Below, piece by piece: positions 34,410 through 42,119 of a stretch of 64,000 nt of DNA. Numbering within the stretch: position 1 is the first letter of the stretch; each line of letters starts with the position of its first letter. Origin of the DNA: WHSW01 sp963749365 (lineage in GTDB: Bacteria; Actinomycetota; Thermoleophilia; Solirubrobacterales; 70-9); contig CAVVME010000004.1 in NCBI GenBank assembly GCA_963749365.1, positions 666,865 through 730,864 of the forward strand, given 5' to 3'. Position numbers and translations under genes: made by a program. The notes under the pieces are model-generated. The model had not been told where the DNA came from. It saw nothing but the letters and a program-made list of their open reading frames with translations, and searched no databases.

Positions 34410-35399
34410 ATGAACCGATCGACGGTCCCGCCTCCCGTGACCATGGTCCTCGACGCCGCCGAGGCCTGGCTTCCGCAGCGGATGTCGGCGGTCGAGCGGC
34501 GCCTCGCCGAGCTCGTCGACGACCACGGTGACGAGCTCGCCGGCCACGCCGGATCGACTCTCGCGGCGGGCGGCAAGCGCCTGCGCCCGATGCTGGTCCT
34601 GCTCTGCGCCGGCGCCGAGGCCGGCGAGGCGGCGATCGGCGCCGCGACCGCGGTCGAGCTCGTCCACATGGCCACCCTGGTCCACGATGACGTCCTCGAC
34701 GCCGCCCCGCTGCGTCGCGGGCACCCGACTGTGTTCGCCCGCGCCGGCGCCCGCGCCGCCACCGCGACCGGCGACCTGCTGCTCTCGCGCGCCTTCGCCG
34801 AGCTCGCCGCCGGCGGCCCTGGAGCGCCGCGCCGGGTCCGGCTGCTCGCCGCCGCCTCGGTCGGGCTCGCCCAAGGAGAGCTCGCCCAGCGCCGTGACGC
34901 GTTCGCGGTCGAGATCGGCCGCGAGCGATACCTCGAGCGCTGCCGGCTGAAGACCGCCCGCCTGTTCGAGTGCGCCTGCCTGATCGGGCTCGAGCCGGAG
35001 CCGGCCGAGCCCCGCCGACGGGCGCTGTCGGCCTACGGGCGCGAGATCGGCCTCGCCTTCCAGCTTCTCGACGATGTCCTCGACGTCGCCGGGCCGCCGG
35101 CGCGGACGGGCAAGGCGCGCGGGACCGATCTCCTCGACGGCACGGTGACGTTGCCGCTGATCGTCGCCCGCGAACGCGATCCGGCGCTCGCCGCCCTCGA
35201 TCTGCGCGCGCTGGACGCAAGCGGCGCCGAGGCGGCATGCGACGCGATCGCCGCCACCGGGGCGCTCGACGAGGTCCGCGACGGGGCAAGGCGCCGGGTC
35301 GAGAACGCGAAGGCGGCCCTCGTCGAGGCTCGCCTCGACCGCCAACGGCTCGAGCTGCTCTCGCTGGTCGCCGACGGGGTCGTCGAGCGCTACTCCTAG
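34410..35399 (+). CDS. Long-chain polyprenyl diphosphate synthase
   Basis: A 329-residue trans-prenyltransferase. Both aspartate-rich motifs are present: VHDDVLD (near residues 92-98) and LLDDVLD (near 219-225), together with GGKRLRPML and the RRG of PLRRGHPT. It elongates farnesyl or geranylgeranyl diphosphate to the side chain of menaquinone (heptaprenyl to nonaprenyl; the length cannot be read here). Its position after menG supports the quinone role. A homodimeric enzyme is implied by the complete motifs. Confidence 0.92.
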   Translation: MNRSTVPPPVTMVLDAAEAWLPQRMSAVERRLAELVDDHGDELAGHAGSTLAAGGKRLRPMLVLLCAGAEAGEAAIGAATAVELVHMATLVHDDVLDAAPLRRGHPTVFARAGARAATATGDLLLSRAFAELAAGGPGAPRRVRLLAAASVGLAQGELAQRRDAFAVEIGRERYLERCRLKTARLFECACLIGLEPEPAEPRRRALSAYGREIGLAFQLLDDVLDVAGPPARTGKARGTDLLDGTVTLPLIVARERDPALAALDLRALDASGAEAACDAIAATGALDEVRDGARRRVENAKAALVEARLDRQRLELLSLVADGVVERYS

Positions 35400-35475
35400 G
35401 CGTCTGGTTCGCTCGAGTCGGCGCCGACCCGGCCGCGCGCTAGCCTCGGCGGGTCACGACCAAGGGAGAGCATCG

Positions 35476-35886
35476 ATGGCAACGCAGATCTCGACCCCGA
35501 CCTTCTATCCCGGGCTCCAATACCGCGACGCCGATGCGGGAATGAAATGGCTCGAAGACGTACTCGGCTGTGAGCGCCGCGAGGACCACCGCGACGACGA
35601 CGGCAACGTCGTGCACGCAGAGCTGGTCTTCCGCGGTGCGATCGTGATGCTGAGCACGGCGGGAGTGGGCCGCGAGCCGTTCCGCAGCCTGCCCGCCGGC
35701 GGTCGGCTCGTCTACTGCGCGCTCGACGAGGTCGAGTCCCTGTACGAGCGCGTCCGCGACGCCGGCGGCGAGATCGCCCTGGAGATGACCGACACCGACT
35801 ACGGCTCGCGGGACTTCACGGTCCGCGACCCGGAGGGCAACCTGTGGGCGTTCGGTACCTACCATCCGCGGGTCGGCAATGGCTGA
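35476..35886 (+). CDS. VOC-family (glyoxalase/bleomycin-resistance-like) protein
   Basis: A 136-residue protein with two beta-alpha-beta-beta-beta modules: the first around YPGLQYRDADAGMKWLEDVLG, the second ending in FTVRDPEGNLWAFGTY. This is the glyoxalase/dioxygenase (VOC) fold, probably forming a dimer around a small molecule. AAGGGAGAG upstream is a plausible ribosome-binding site. Substrate unknown. A second VOC gene follows after 24 bp. Confidence 0.85.
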   Translation: MATQISTPTFYPGLQYRDADAGMKWLEDVLGCERREDHRDDDGNVVHAELVFRGAIVMLSTAGVGREPFRSLPAGGRLVYCALDEVESLYERVRDAGGEIALEMTDTDYGSRDFTVRDPEGNLWAFGTYHPRVGNG

Positions 35887-35910
35887 AACCTCGCACGGAA
35901 AGGACGCAGC

Positions 35911-36294
35911 ATGGATCTGAAGCTCGAAGTCGTTCCCATCCCCGTCTCCGACGTCGACGCCGCCAGGGCCTTCTACACCGAGCGGGTCGGCTTCAACCTC
36001 GACCACGACATGCGCCCCAACGAGAGCATGCGCGTCGTGCAGATGACCCCGCCCGGCTCGACCTGCTCGGTCGTGATCGGCGAGGGCCTGCCACTCGGCG
36101 ACCCCGGCTCGGTCAAAGGCGTCCAGCTCGTGGTCGAGGACATCGACGCCGCCCGCGCGGCGCTGGCCGATCGCGGCGTTGCCGTCGGCGAGGTGCAGCA
36201 GCTCGGGCCCGAGGGCTCCCCCGGCTCACGCTTCTGCTTCTTCGAGGACCTGGACGGCAACGGCTGGGCCGTGCAAGAGCTGAAGCGCTCGTGA
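35911..36294 (+). CDS. VOC-family protein
   Basis: A 127-residue VOC protein, with PVSDVDAARAFYTERVGFNLDHD at the N-terminus and FCFFEDLDGNGWAVQEL at the C-terminus, the typical closing strand. GGAAAGGA upstream suits a ribosome-binding site. It is distinct from the preceding VOC protein rather than a recent duplicate. Substrate unknown. Confidence 0.86.
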   Translation: MDLKLEVVPIPVSDVDAARAFYTERVGFNLDHDMRPNESMRVVQMTPPGSTCSVVIGEGLPLGDPGSVKGVQLVVEDIDAARAALADRGVAVGEVQQLGPEGSPGSRFCFFEDLDGNGWAVQELKRS

Positions 36295-36325
36295 GTGCGG
36301 CCGGCGCGGAGCTCCGCCCGGGCTC

Positions 36326-37483
36326 CTAGTCGCTGCAGCCGGACTCGGGCTCGGCGCGCCGCTCGGCGAGGCAGGAGAAGGCGAGCTTCGGGGCCAGGAA
36401 GGGCCGCTCGCGGGTGACCCCGAAGTGGTTCTGGAACTCCTCGGTCGAGTCGCGGTCGTCGACGAGCTGGTGGACGATCGCCGTCTTCACCTGGTCACGG
36501 GACCGGAGCTCGCCGTAGGTCGCGAGCAGCGTCTCGGCCTGCTCCTCCTCGGTCAGCGCCCGGCAGTCGGGGGTCAAGCCCGCCGCCGATGAGGCGCCGA
36601 ACTCGGTCACCCAGATCGGCGTGCCGGGAGGGAGCAGGCCGATCGCCTCGTCGACCTGGGCGCCGACCGCCGCCGCGAGCCGCTCGGGCGCTGAGCCCTC
36701 GGGCCGATCGCAGTCCTCGGGCACCGGGTAGGGATGGAGGCCGACCGCGTGGACGTGATCGAGCAGGCCGCCGGCGACGAGCGCTGCGAGGTATTCCGGC
36801 CAAGCGACGACCGCGGTTCCTGCCGACGGGTTGAGGCCGGCGGAGACGAGCTTCCGACCGGGGTGCTCGGAGCGGGCGATCGCGGCCTGCGCCAGCTCGA
36901 CCAGCTCCAGATAGCGGCCGGGATCGGGCTGGCAGCCGCCCCAATAGTCGGGCGAGTTGGGCTCGTTCCAGACCTGGATCGCGAGCGCCTGATCGAACTC
37001 GTTCGCCGCCCGCAGGACGACCGCCTCCCACTGGGCGTCATAGGCGGGTGCCGGGGCGACGGCAAAGCCGGCGAAGCAGCCCGGCTGCGCCCAGTCGGGG
37101 TCGTCCTGAACCCCGGCCGCGCCCCGCGGCGCGCCGACAAGCGTGACGACAGGCCGGATGCCGCGCTCCGAAAGCGCCTCGTATGCGTCTCGGTAGCGGC
37201 TCCAGGCGGACTCGTCCCAGGCCCCGGTCGGGTCGATCACGTCGAACCAGGGAACGATCATCCGGGCGGTGTCGGCCCCGGCGATCTCGGCGACCTCGAC
37301 CGCGGCGATCAGCGGCTCGTCGGAGTCACTCTGCCAGCCGACGCTCCAGCGCAGCTCGTTGAAGCCGAACCGCGGTCCGCCTGGCGGCGCCTGCGGCTCA
37401 TCGTCGCCAGGCAGCAGGACGACGGCGGCGGCTACCGCCGCGCCGATCGCGAAGATGAAAAGGGCCGCCCGGCCAAACGGCAT
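36326..37483 (-). CDS. Membrane-anchored glycoside hydrolase (clan A-like)
   Basis: A 385-residue protein with an N-terminal membrane anchor or signal (residues 5-25) and a TIM-barrel glycosidase domain. The probable acid/base is E174 in QVWNEPN and the probable nucleophile E294 in WVTEFG, the pattern of clan GH-A (GH5/GH39-like). HPYP near residue 250 is also typical. It should act outside the cytoplasmic membrane on a polysaccharide or glycoside that cannot be named. GGGAGGAACG directly before the ATG is a good ribosome-binding site. Confidence 0.82.
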   Translation of the reverse strand: MPFGRAALFIFAIGAAVAAAVVLLPGDDEPQAPPGGPRFGFNELRWSVGWQSDSDEPLIAAVEVAEIAGADTARMIVPWFDVIDPTGAWDESAWSRYRDAYEALSERGIRPVVTLVGAPRGAAGVQDDPDWAQPGCFAGFAVAPAPAYDAQWEAVVLRAANEFDQALAIQVWNEPNSPDYWGGCQPDPGRYLELVELAQAAIARSEHPGRKLVSAGLNPSAGTAVVAWPEYLAALVAGGLLDHVHAVGLHPYPVPEDCDRPEGSAPERLAAAVGAQVDEAIGLLPPGTPIWVTEFGASSAAGLTPDCRALTEEEQAETLLATYGELRSRDQVKTAIVHQLVDDRDSTEEFQNHFGVTRERPFLAPKLAFSCLAERRAEPESGCSD

Positions 37484-37552
37484 CGTTCCTCCCTGCGTGC
37501 TGGGGCAGGGAACTGTAGAGGCCGCCGCCTGCCGGCCTTCGGGCTCTGCTTC

Positions 37553-37942
37553 CTAGAAATCCTCGGGAAGGATCTGGCCGGCGCGCAGCGCGGCGATGAA
37601 GCGCTCGACCTGCTCCTCCATGTTCGCGCGGGCGAGCAGGTTGAGATCACCGAGCAGCTGCTCGGTGCCCTCGTCGAGTACCTCGTCGAAGCGGTCGACG
37701 ATCTCCTGTGCGTAGAGCCCGCCGCCGAGCCACTCGCAGTCGGGGCAGCGCAGGTCGACGTTCCAGCGCTTGCGCGGCGCCGGCTCCCAGTCGGTCGGAT
37801 AGACCAGCTCCGAGGCGCACGACGGGCAGACGTGCAGGCCGAGCCTCTCGCCCGCCTGCAGCGGGCGCCGGCTGGTCTCAAAACCCGCGGGGCTGAGCCC
37901 GTCGAGCGGGGAATCCTGTCCGGTCGTCTGCCCTTCGGCCAT
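37553..37942 (-). CDS. Zinc-ribbon protein, unknown function
   Basis: A 129-residue protein with two CxxC knuckles, C39/C42 and C66/C69, forming a zinc ribbon, followed by a helical C-terminal half (YAQEIVDRFDEVLDEGTEQL and EEQVERFIAALRAGQILPEDF). I do not recognise the family beyond this. It is divergent from dcd; the 130-bp spacer holds a small GC-rich hairpin (AGGGGCTGGCCCCT, 37981-37994). Confidence 0.65.
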   Translation of the reverse strand: MAEGQTTGQDSPLDGLSPAGFETSRRPLQAGERLGLHVCPSCASELVYPTDWEPAPRKRWNVDLRCPDCEWLGGGLYAQEIVDRFDEVLDEGTEQLLGDLNLLARANMEEQVERFIAALRAGQILPEDF

Positions 37943-38058
37943 CTCGGATGCCCATATCGGCGCCTCAACCCACCCCCTTTAGGGGCTGGCCCCTAGTTGC
38001 ACCCGGGCTCCAACACCCGTCCAGGAATGGGTGGGCCGGTGCGGTCGCCGACCGCGAA

Positions 38059-38064
38059 TAGACT
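38059..38064 (+). promoter_or_regulatory. -10 hexamer (TAGACT) for dcd
   Basis: TAGACT ends 8 bp before the GTG of dcd with no Shine-Dalgarno, consistent with a leaderless transcript. Confidence 0.45.
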
Positions 38065-38072
38065 GCGCCGCC

Positions 38073-38660
38073 GTGGTCCTCTCGGACAGGTCGATACGCG
38101 AGGAGCTGGAGCGGGCCGGGATCGTCATCGACCCCCTCGGCGAGGGCTGCATTCAGCCCTCGTCGGTCGACCTGCACGTCGACCGCTACTTCCGCGTCTT
38201 TCGCAACGACACGACCCCGTTCATCGACCCCAAGCAGGCCCAGGAGGACCTGACCGAGCTGGTCGAGGTCGCCGACGGCGGGGCGTTCATCCTCCATCCG
38301 GGGGAGTTCGTCCTCGGCTCGACCCTCGAGCGAGTCGCGCTCGGCAACGACCTGGTCGCGAGGCTCGAGGGCAAGAGCTCGCTGGGCCGGCTCGGGCTGC
38401 TGATCCACAGCACCGCCGGCTTCGTCGATGCAGGCTGGGACGGGCACCTGACGCTCGAGCTCTCGAACGTCGCCAACCTGCCGATCGCGATCTACCCGGA
38501 GATGAAGATCGGCCAGATCTCGTTCCTGCGCATGTCGACCGAGGCCGAGCACCCTTACGGAAGCGACGAGACCGCGTCCAAGTATCGCGGCCAGAAGGGT
38601 CCGACGCCCTCGCGCTACTACCGCAACTTCGACCGGCCGCAGGACGAGTCGTCGGGCTGA
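38073..38660 (+). CDS. dcd: dCTP deaminase
   Basis: A 195-residue trimeric nucleotide deaminase. The GTG start gives VVLSDRSIREEL, the normal N-terminus. The conserved core is ARLEGKSSLGRLGLLIHSTA followed by FVDAGWDGHLTLELSN, which contains the catalytic glutamate (LTLEL). It makes dUTP (or dUMP if bifunctional) for thymidylate synthesis; the actinobacterial bifunctional type is possible but not shown by motif alone. Confidence 0.93.
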   Translation: MVLSDRSIREELERAGIVIDPLGEGCIQPSSVDLHVDRYFRVFRNDTTPFIDPKQAQEDLTELVEVADGGAFILHPGEFVLGSTLERVALGNDLVARLEGKSSLGRLGLLIHSTAGFVDAGWDGHLTLELSNVANLPIAIYPEMKIGQISFLRMSTEAEHPYGSDETASKYRGQKGPTPSRYYRNFDRPQDESSG

Positions 38661-38697
38661 GCGCAAGCCCGCCTGCGACCGCGCCGGCCGCGCGCAG

Positions 38698-38703
38698 TAC
38701 CAT
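38698..38703 (+). promoter_or_regulatory. -10 hexamer (TACCAT) for tatA
   Basis: TACCAT ends 9 bp before the tatA ATG, and CAGGG between them is at best a weak ribosome-binding site. The same hexamer occurs before tRNA-Lys. Confidence 0.4.
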
Positions 38704-38712
38704 CTCAGGGCG

Positions 38713-38967
38713 ATGGATTTCAGCATCTGGCAAGTAGCGATCGTGCTCGTGATCGCGCTGCTCGTCTTCGGGCCCAAGCGTCTGCCCGAGCTCGGCAAGT
38801 CGCTGGGCTCGGGAATGCGCGAGTTCAAGGACTCGATCACCGGCAAGCGCGAGGACGAGGATGAGCGGGCCGAGCAGGCAAAGCTCGAGGTCTCGGCCGC
38901 TCAGCCGCAGCCCGAGCCGGGCGCAGAGCCCGTCGAGGGCGAGGTCGTAGCCGAGAACCGCAGCTGA
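38713..38967 (+). CDS. tatA: Twin-arginine translocase subunit TatA
   Basis: An 84-residue TatA/E. One short membrane helix (residues 5-20) is followed by the hinge FGPKRLPELGKSLG and the amphipathic helix, then an acidic Glu/Ala/Pro tail. TatA oligomers form the pathway for folded proteins. It lies 36 bp upstream of tatC. Possible clients here include the Rieske protein. Confidence 0.93.
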   Translation: MDFSIWQVAIVLVIALLVFGPKRLPELGKSLGSGMREFKDSITGKREDEDERAEQAKLEVSAAQPQPEPGAEPVEGEVVAENRS

Positions 38968-39003
38968 GCATGACGTCCGCGCACCGCGGGCGCCGGTGAG
39001 CCG

Positions 39004-39780
39004 ATGGCGCGCATGAAGGCGGCCGACTTCGAGGATCGCCTGACCCTGGTCGAGCACCTCGACGAGCTGCGCACCCGGATCATTGTCAGCCTGGTCGCGA
39101 TCGGCGTCGCCTTCGCGCTCTGCTTCTGGCAGGACGCGCTGATGCTCGAGATCGCCAACGCCCCGCTGCCCGCCGACACCGCCGAGCCGCTCACGTTCGG
39201 GGTCACCGAGCCGTTCTTCACCACGGTCGAGGTGGCGGCCTACGGCGCCTTCGTCATCGCCCTGCCGATCATCCTCTACCAGGTCTACGCCTTCGTCCTG
39301 CCAGCCTTCTCGCCGGCGGAGAAGCGGACCCTGACCCCGTTCCTGATCGCGATCCCGATCCTCTTCCTGGCCGGGGTCGCGTTTGCCTACTTCGTCGTCA
39401 TGCCGGTCGCGGTCAAGTTCCTGCTCAACTTCAACGAGACCGAGTTCAACATCCAGGTCCGCGCCCGCGACTACTACGGCTTCTTCGGGCTGATGCTGAT
39501 CGCGATGGGGATGCTGTTCCAGATCCCGATCGCGATCCTCTCGCTGACCAAGCTCGAGGTCGTCGAGCCCGAGTTCTTCGCCCACAACCGCCGCTACGCG
39601 ATCTTCATCATCGCCGTCGTCTCCGCCGCCGCGCCGGGCGGCGATCCGATCAGCATGATCATGATCATGATCCCGCTGCTCTTGCTGTACGAGGGCAGCA
39701 TCCTGGTCGCGCGCCGCTTCGGCCGCCCGGCCGGGGAGCGCTTCGGCAGCGAGGTCTCTCCCGGCGAGGCCGGCAGCTAG
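39004..39780 (+). CDS. tatC: Twin-arginine translocase subunit TatC
   Basis: A 258-residue, six-helix receptor for twin-arginine signals. LTLVEHLDELRTRI at the N-terminus, the conserved FGVTEPFFTTVEVAAYGAF and YQVYAFVLPAFSPAEKR are all diagnostic TatC segments, as is FQIPIAILSLTKL later. The long cytosolic ends match the family. It works with TatA just upstream; no tatB is seen nearby. Confidence 0.95.
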   Translation: MARMKAADFEDRLTLVEHLDELRTRIIVSLVAIGVAFALCFWQDALMLEIANAPLPADTAEPLTFGVTEPFFTTVEVAAYGAFVIALPIILYQVYAFVLPAFSPAEKRTLTPFLIAIPILFLAGVAFAYFVVMPVAVKFLLNFNETEFNIQVRARDYYGFFGLMLIAMGMLFQIPIAILSLTKLEVVEPEFFAHNRRYAIFIIAVVSAAAPGGDPISMIMIMIPLLLLYEGSILVARRFGRPAGERFGSEVSPGEAGS

Positions 39781-39794
39781 CCTCCCGAGCCCCG

Positions 39795-40571
39795 ATGATC
39801 TTCGATCTCAAGAGCGGCAAGCGCCGGCGCGTGGTCCAGATCGTCTTCGGCTTTCTCGCCTTCATCTTCTTCATCAGCTTCGTCGGCTTCGGAATCGGCA
39901 GCGACGTCAGCGGCGGGATCTTCGACGCGATCGGGCTCGGCGGCGATGACAGCTCCTCGAGCCCGCAGTACGAGCAGGCGATCGAGGACGCCAACGAGAC
40001 GCTCGAGTCCGATCCCGACAACGAGCGCGCCCTGCTCGAGCTGTCGAGCGCGTACTTCCGTTCCGCCACCGAGAGCGGGGTGACGATCAACCCGCAGACC
40101 GGCGTGCCGGAGATCAGCGACTCCTCACGATCCGAGCTCGAGCAGTCGATCGCCGCCTGGGAGCGCTATCTCGAGACGAAGCCGAAGCGGCCCCAGACGA
40201 CGGCGGCCGCGCAGGCCGCGGAGGCCTACCGCTTCCTGCTCGACGCCGAAGGGGCGGCCAAGGCGCAAGCGATCGTCGCCGAGGCTCAGGGAACCAGCGC
40301 CGCCTTCTACCAGCTGGCGCTCTACCTCTACGCGGATGGCCAGCTGAAGGCCGGTGACGCCGCCGGCGAGCGCGCGGTCGAGGCGGCCGACCCGAGCCAG
40401 CGCGCCAGCGTGCGCAAGAACGTCGAGCGGCTCGGCGAGCAGGCCCGGGAGCAGAAGAAGCAGCTCGCCCAGCAGCAGGAGAAGCAGCCGCAGGGCTCGG
40501 CCGGCGAGGGGATCGCGGACCCGTTCGGCGGCCTCTCGGGTGGGGCTCCGCCACCCGCCCCAGCGCCCTGA
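39795..40571 (+). CDS. Membrane-anchored TPR-like protein
   Basis: A 258-residue protein with a cytosolic basic start, one membrane helix (about residues 14-34), then an exported helical domain that looks like TPR repeats (YEQAIEDANETLESDPDNERALLELSSAY, about 59-87, and FYQLALYLYADGQLKAGDA). The C-terminus is low-complexity Gln/Lys and Pro/Ala. I know no specific function; it follows tatC and precedes tRNA-Lys. Confidence 0.65.
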   Translation: MIFDLKSGKRRRVVQIVFGFLAFIFFISFVGFGIGSDVSGGIFDAIGLGGDDSSSSPQYEQAIEDANETLESDPDNERALLELSSAYFRSATESGVTINPQTGVPEISDSSRSELEQSIAAWERYLETKPKRPQTTAAAQAAEAYRFLLDAEGAAKAQAIVAEAQGTSAAFYQLALYLYADGQLKAGDAAGERAVEAADPSQRASVRKNVERLGEQAREQKKQLAQQQEKQPQGSAGEGIADPFGGLSGGAPPPAPAP

Positions 40572-40602
40572 ATCCGGGCCGAGCGCCTCGATCTTCGGCA
40601 GC

Positions 40603-40608
40603 TACCAT
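40603..40608 (+). promoter_or_regulatory. -10 hexamer (TACCAT) for tRNA-Lys
   Basis: TACCAT ends 9 bp upstream of the first tRNA base, the distance expected for a tRNA promoter. Confidence 0.4.
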
Positions 40609-40617
40609 CACGCCCTC

Positions 40618-40690
40618 GGGCCGTTAGCTCAGCTGGTAGAGCAGGAGACTCTTAATCTCAAGGTCGCAGGTTCGATCCCTGCACGGCCCA
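40618..40690 (+). tRNA. tRNA-Lys (anticodon CTT)
   Basis: Acceptor GGGCCGT pairs with ACGGCCC; D-arm TAGCTCAGCTGGTAGAGC; anticodon loop CTCTTAA (CTT, reading AAG); T-arm GCAGG-TTCGATC-CCTGC; discriminator A. The outermost anticodon-stem pair is a G-A mismatch. CCA is not encoded. Confidence 0.96.
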
Positions 40691-40700
40691 CTGGGAGAAA

Positions 40701-40718
40701 GCCCCGCTAACGCGGGGC
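40701..40718 (+). terminator. Hairpin after tRNA-Lys
   Basis: GCCCCGC-TAAC-GCGGGGC forms a perfect 7-bp stem with a 4-base loop, 10 bp after the tRNA. There is no T tract. It probably terminates the tRNA and perhaps also the convergent gene. Confidence 0.6.
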
Positions 40719-40741
40719 CGCGACCCCGAACGAGTCAGTCC

Positions 40742-41191
40742 CTAGTGGTGAGGCTGCGCCCGTTCGGCGTCGCGGAGGCGCTCGCCAACCGCCGCGAGCA
40801 CCTTCCGGGCGACGCTGGGCACCTCCTCGAGCAGGGTCGAGAACTCGCGTGAGGTGAGGACCAGTAGACGCATGTCACTCTCGGCGGTGACTGTGGCCGA
40901 GCGCCGCGCGGGATGAAGGAGAAGCGCCATCTCGCCAAAGCAATCCCCGGCGCCCATCGTCGTGCCCTTGCGCCCACGGATGGATACTCGTGCCGTCCCC
41001 TCTTCGACCACGAAGCACTCCCGCCCCGGATCGCCTTGGCGCATCAGAACCCTGCCGGCGGGGACTTCGATCTCGGTCGTCAGAGCGGCGATCCGAGCGA
41101 GCTCCCGCTTCCCGCAGTTCGAGAGGAGCTGCACGTGCGAAAGTCGCTCTACCTTTGGATCGCGCGAGCGCCGGCGAGCCGGTCGCTTCAT
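40742..41191 (-). CDS. Cyclic-nucleotide-binding domain protein
   Basis: A 149-residue single cNMP-binding domain. The phosphate-binding cassette is FGEMALLLHPARRSATV (residues 85-101), with the Glu and Arg that bind the cyclic nucleotide both present. There is no helix-turn-helix, so this is not a complete Crp-type regulator; it could be a stand-alone sensor or partner of another protein. The N-terminus is very basic (KRPARRRSRDPK). It is the last ordinary gene before the rearranged region. Confidence 0.85.
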   Translation of the reverse strand: MKRPARRRSRDPKVERLSHVQLLSNCGKRELARIAALTTEIEVPAGRVLMRQGDPGRECFVVEEGTARVSIRGRKGTTMGAGDCFGEMALLLHPARRSATVTAESDMRLLVLTSREFSTLLEEVPSVARKVLAAVGERLRDAERAQPHH

Positions 41192-41273
41192 CGCGCCAAC
41201 CTACCTCAAGTTGCGTGTCCTTGCGCACGAACCGAGGCGTCCGTCGATTGTCAACGGCCTCATGGGTGGCTGC

Positions 41274-41471
41274 TCACAGGATCGCGATTGGATTGACGGG
41301 TGAGCCTGTCCCGCCAATCACGCGAAGCGGCGCCACGACGAAGAGGAACGGAGCCTCCCGAGGCCCAGAGCGACGAAGCGCTGGCGGCAATCCGACCGGG
41401 TCGTCCTTGCGATCGACATCGAGCGGGTCCCCGCCCGAACTACATCCCGTCCGGGACTCAAGCCGCGCTCT
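41274..41471 (-). pseudogene. Cyclase-family gene, C-terminal remnant
   Basis: The minus-strand frame ending at this TGA reads FLFVVAPLRVIGGTGSPVNP and then IAIL, the characteristic C-terminus of the cyclase (kynurenine-formamidase-like) family. Upstream the frame loses recognisable similarity and there is no start or catalytic HxGTHxD region. It is therefore a broken 3' end. The matching N-terminal fragment lies on the same strand near 47.0 kb, with about 5.3 kb of other genes between. The upper boundary is approximate. It fills most of the 359-bp gap between neighbours. Confidence 0.65.
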
Positions 41472-41550
41472 GCAGATCATCAAGAATGGATGACGCCCGC
41501 TCACCCGGCCATCACTCATCCTCGACACGACCAACAAACAGGAGGTTGAA

Positions 41551-42009
41551 ATGGCTGCATCGGATGGTATGAGCAAGCTCTCGGATGACCTGCGCAAGCT
41601 CTCGGCTCGCGCGAAGGAAGCCGAGGACCACGCGGCAGCTGCGCGAGCTAAGGCCAAGGCGGACATCGAGGCCGACCGCGATGACGCCCGCGCGGTCGGG
41701 GAGCAGCAAGCCCAAGCATTGCGCGAGAAGGTCGATGAGGGACACGAGCACATCTCGGATCGGTGGGCAGACGTCCAGAGAAGCTGGGACGAGCGCGTCG
41801 CCGCAATCCGCGCCGACATCGAGGCCCGCAAGGCAGAGCACGACCTGCACAAGGCCGAGCACAGGGCCGATCGGGCGGAGGACGAGGCGGAGTACGCAAT
41901 CGCCTTTGCCTACTCGGCAATCGTCGAGGCCGAGTACTCCGTGCTCGATGCCGCTTGGGCGAGGATGGAGGCCGACGACCTGTCGAAGGAGAAGACCGCA
42001 GCCACCTGA
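41551..42009 (+). CDS. Coiled-coil protein, unknown function
   Basis: A 152-residue, almost wholly helical protein rich in Ala, Glu, Arg and Asp, with long heptad-like stretches (for example KLSARAKEAEDHAAAARAKA and RKAEHDLHKAEHRADRAEDE). No membrane segment or signal is seen. A strong ribosome-binding site (AGGAGG) lies 7 bases before the ATG. It precedes the LuxR regulator by about 110 bp. It resembles stress-related helical proteins only in composition; no function is assigned. Confidence 0.7.
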   Translation: MAASDGMSKLSDDLRKLSARAKEAEDHAAAARAKAKADIEADRDDARAVGEQQAQALREKVDEGHEHISDRWADVQRSWDERVAAIRADIEARKAEHDLHKAEHRADRAEDEAEYAIAFAYSAIVEAEYSVLDAAWARMEADDLSKEKTAAT

Positions 42010-42119
42010 GGGCTGCCCCGCTCCCGCCCGGCGCGGAGGGCCTCGCCACACGGGGTCCTCCGCCCACCCTGCCCGCGTGTCGTGGCGCTGAGGCGGCGGC
42101 GCGTGGATACTGGTTGCCG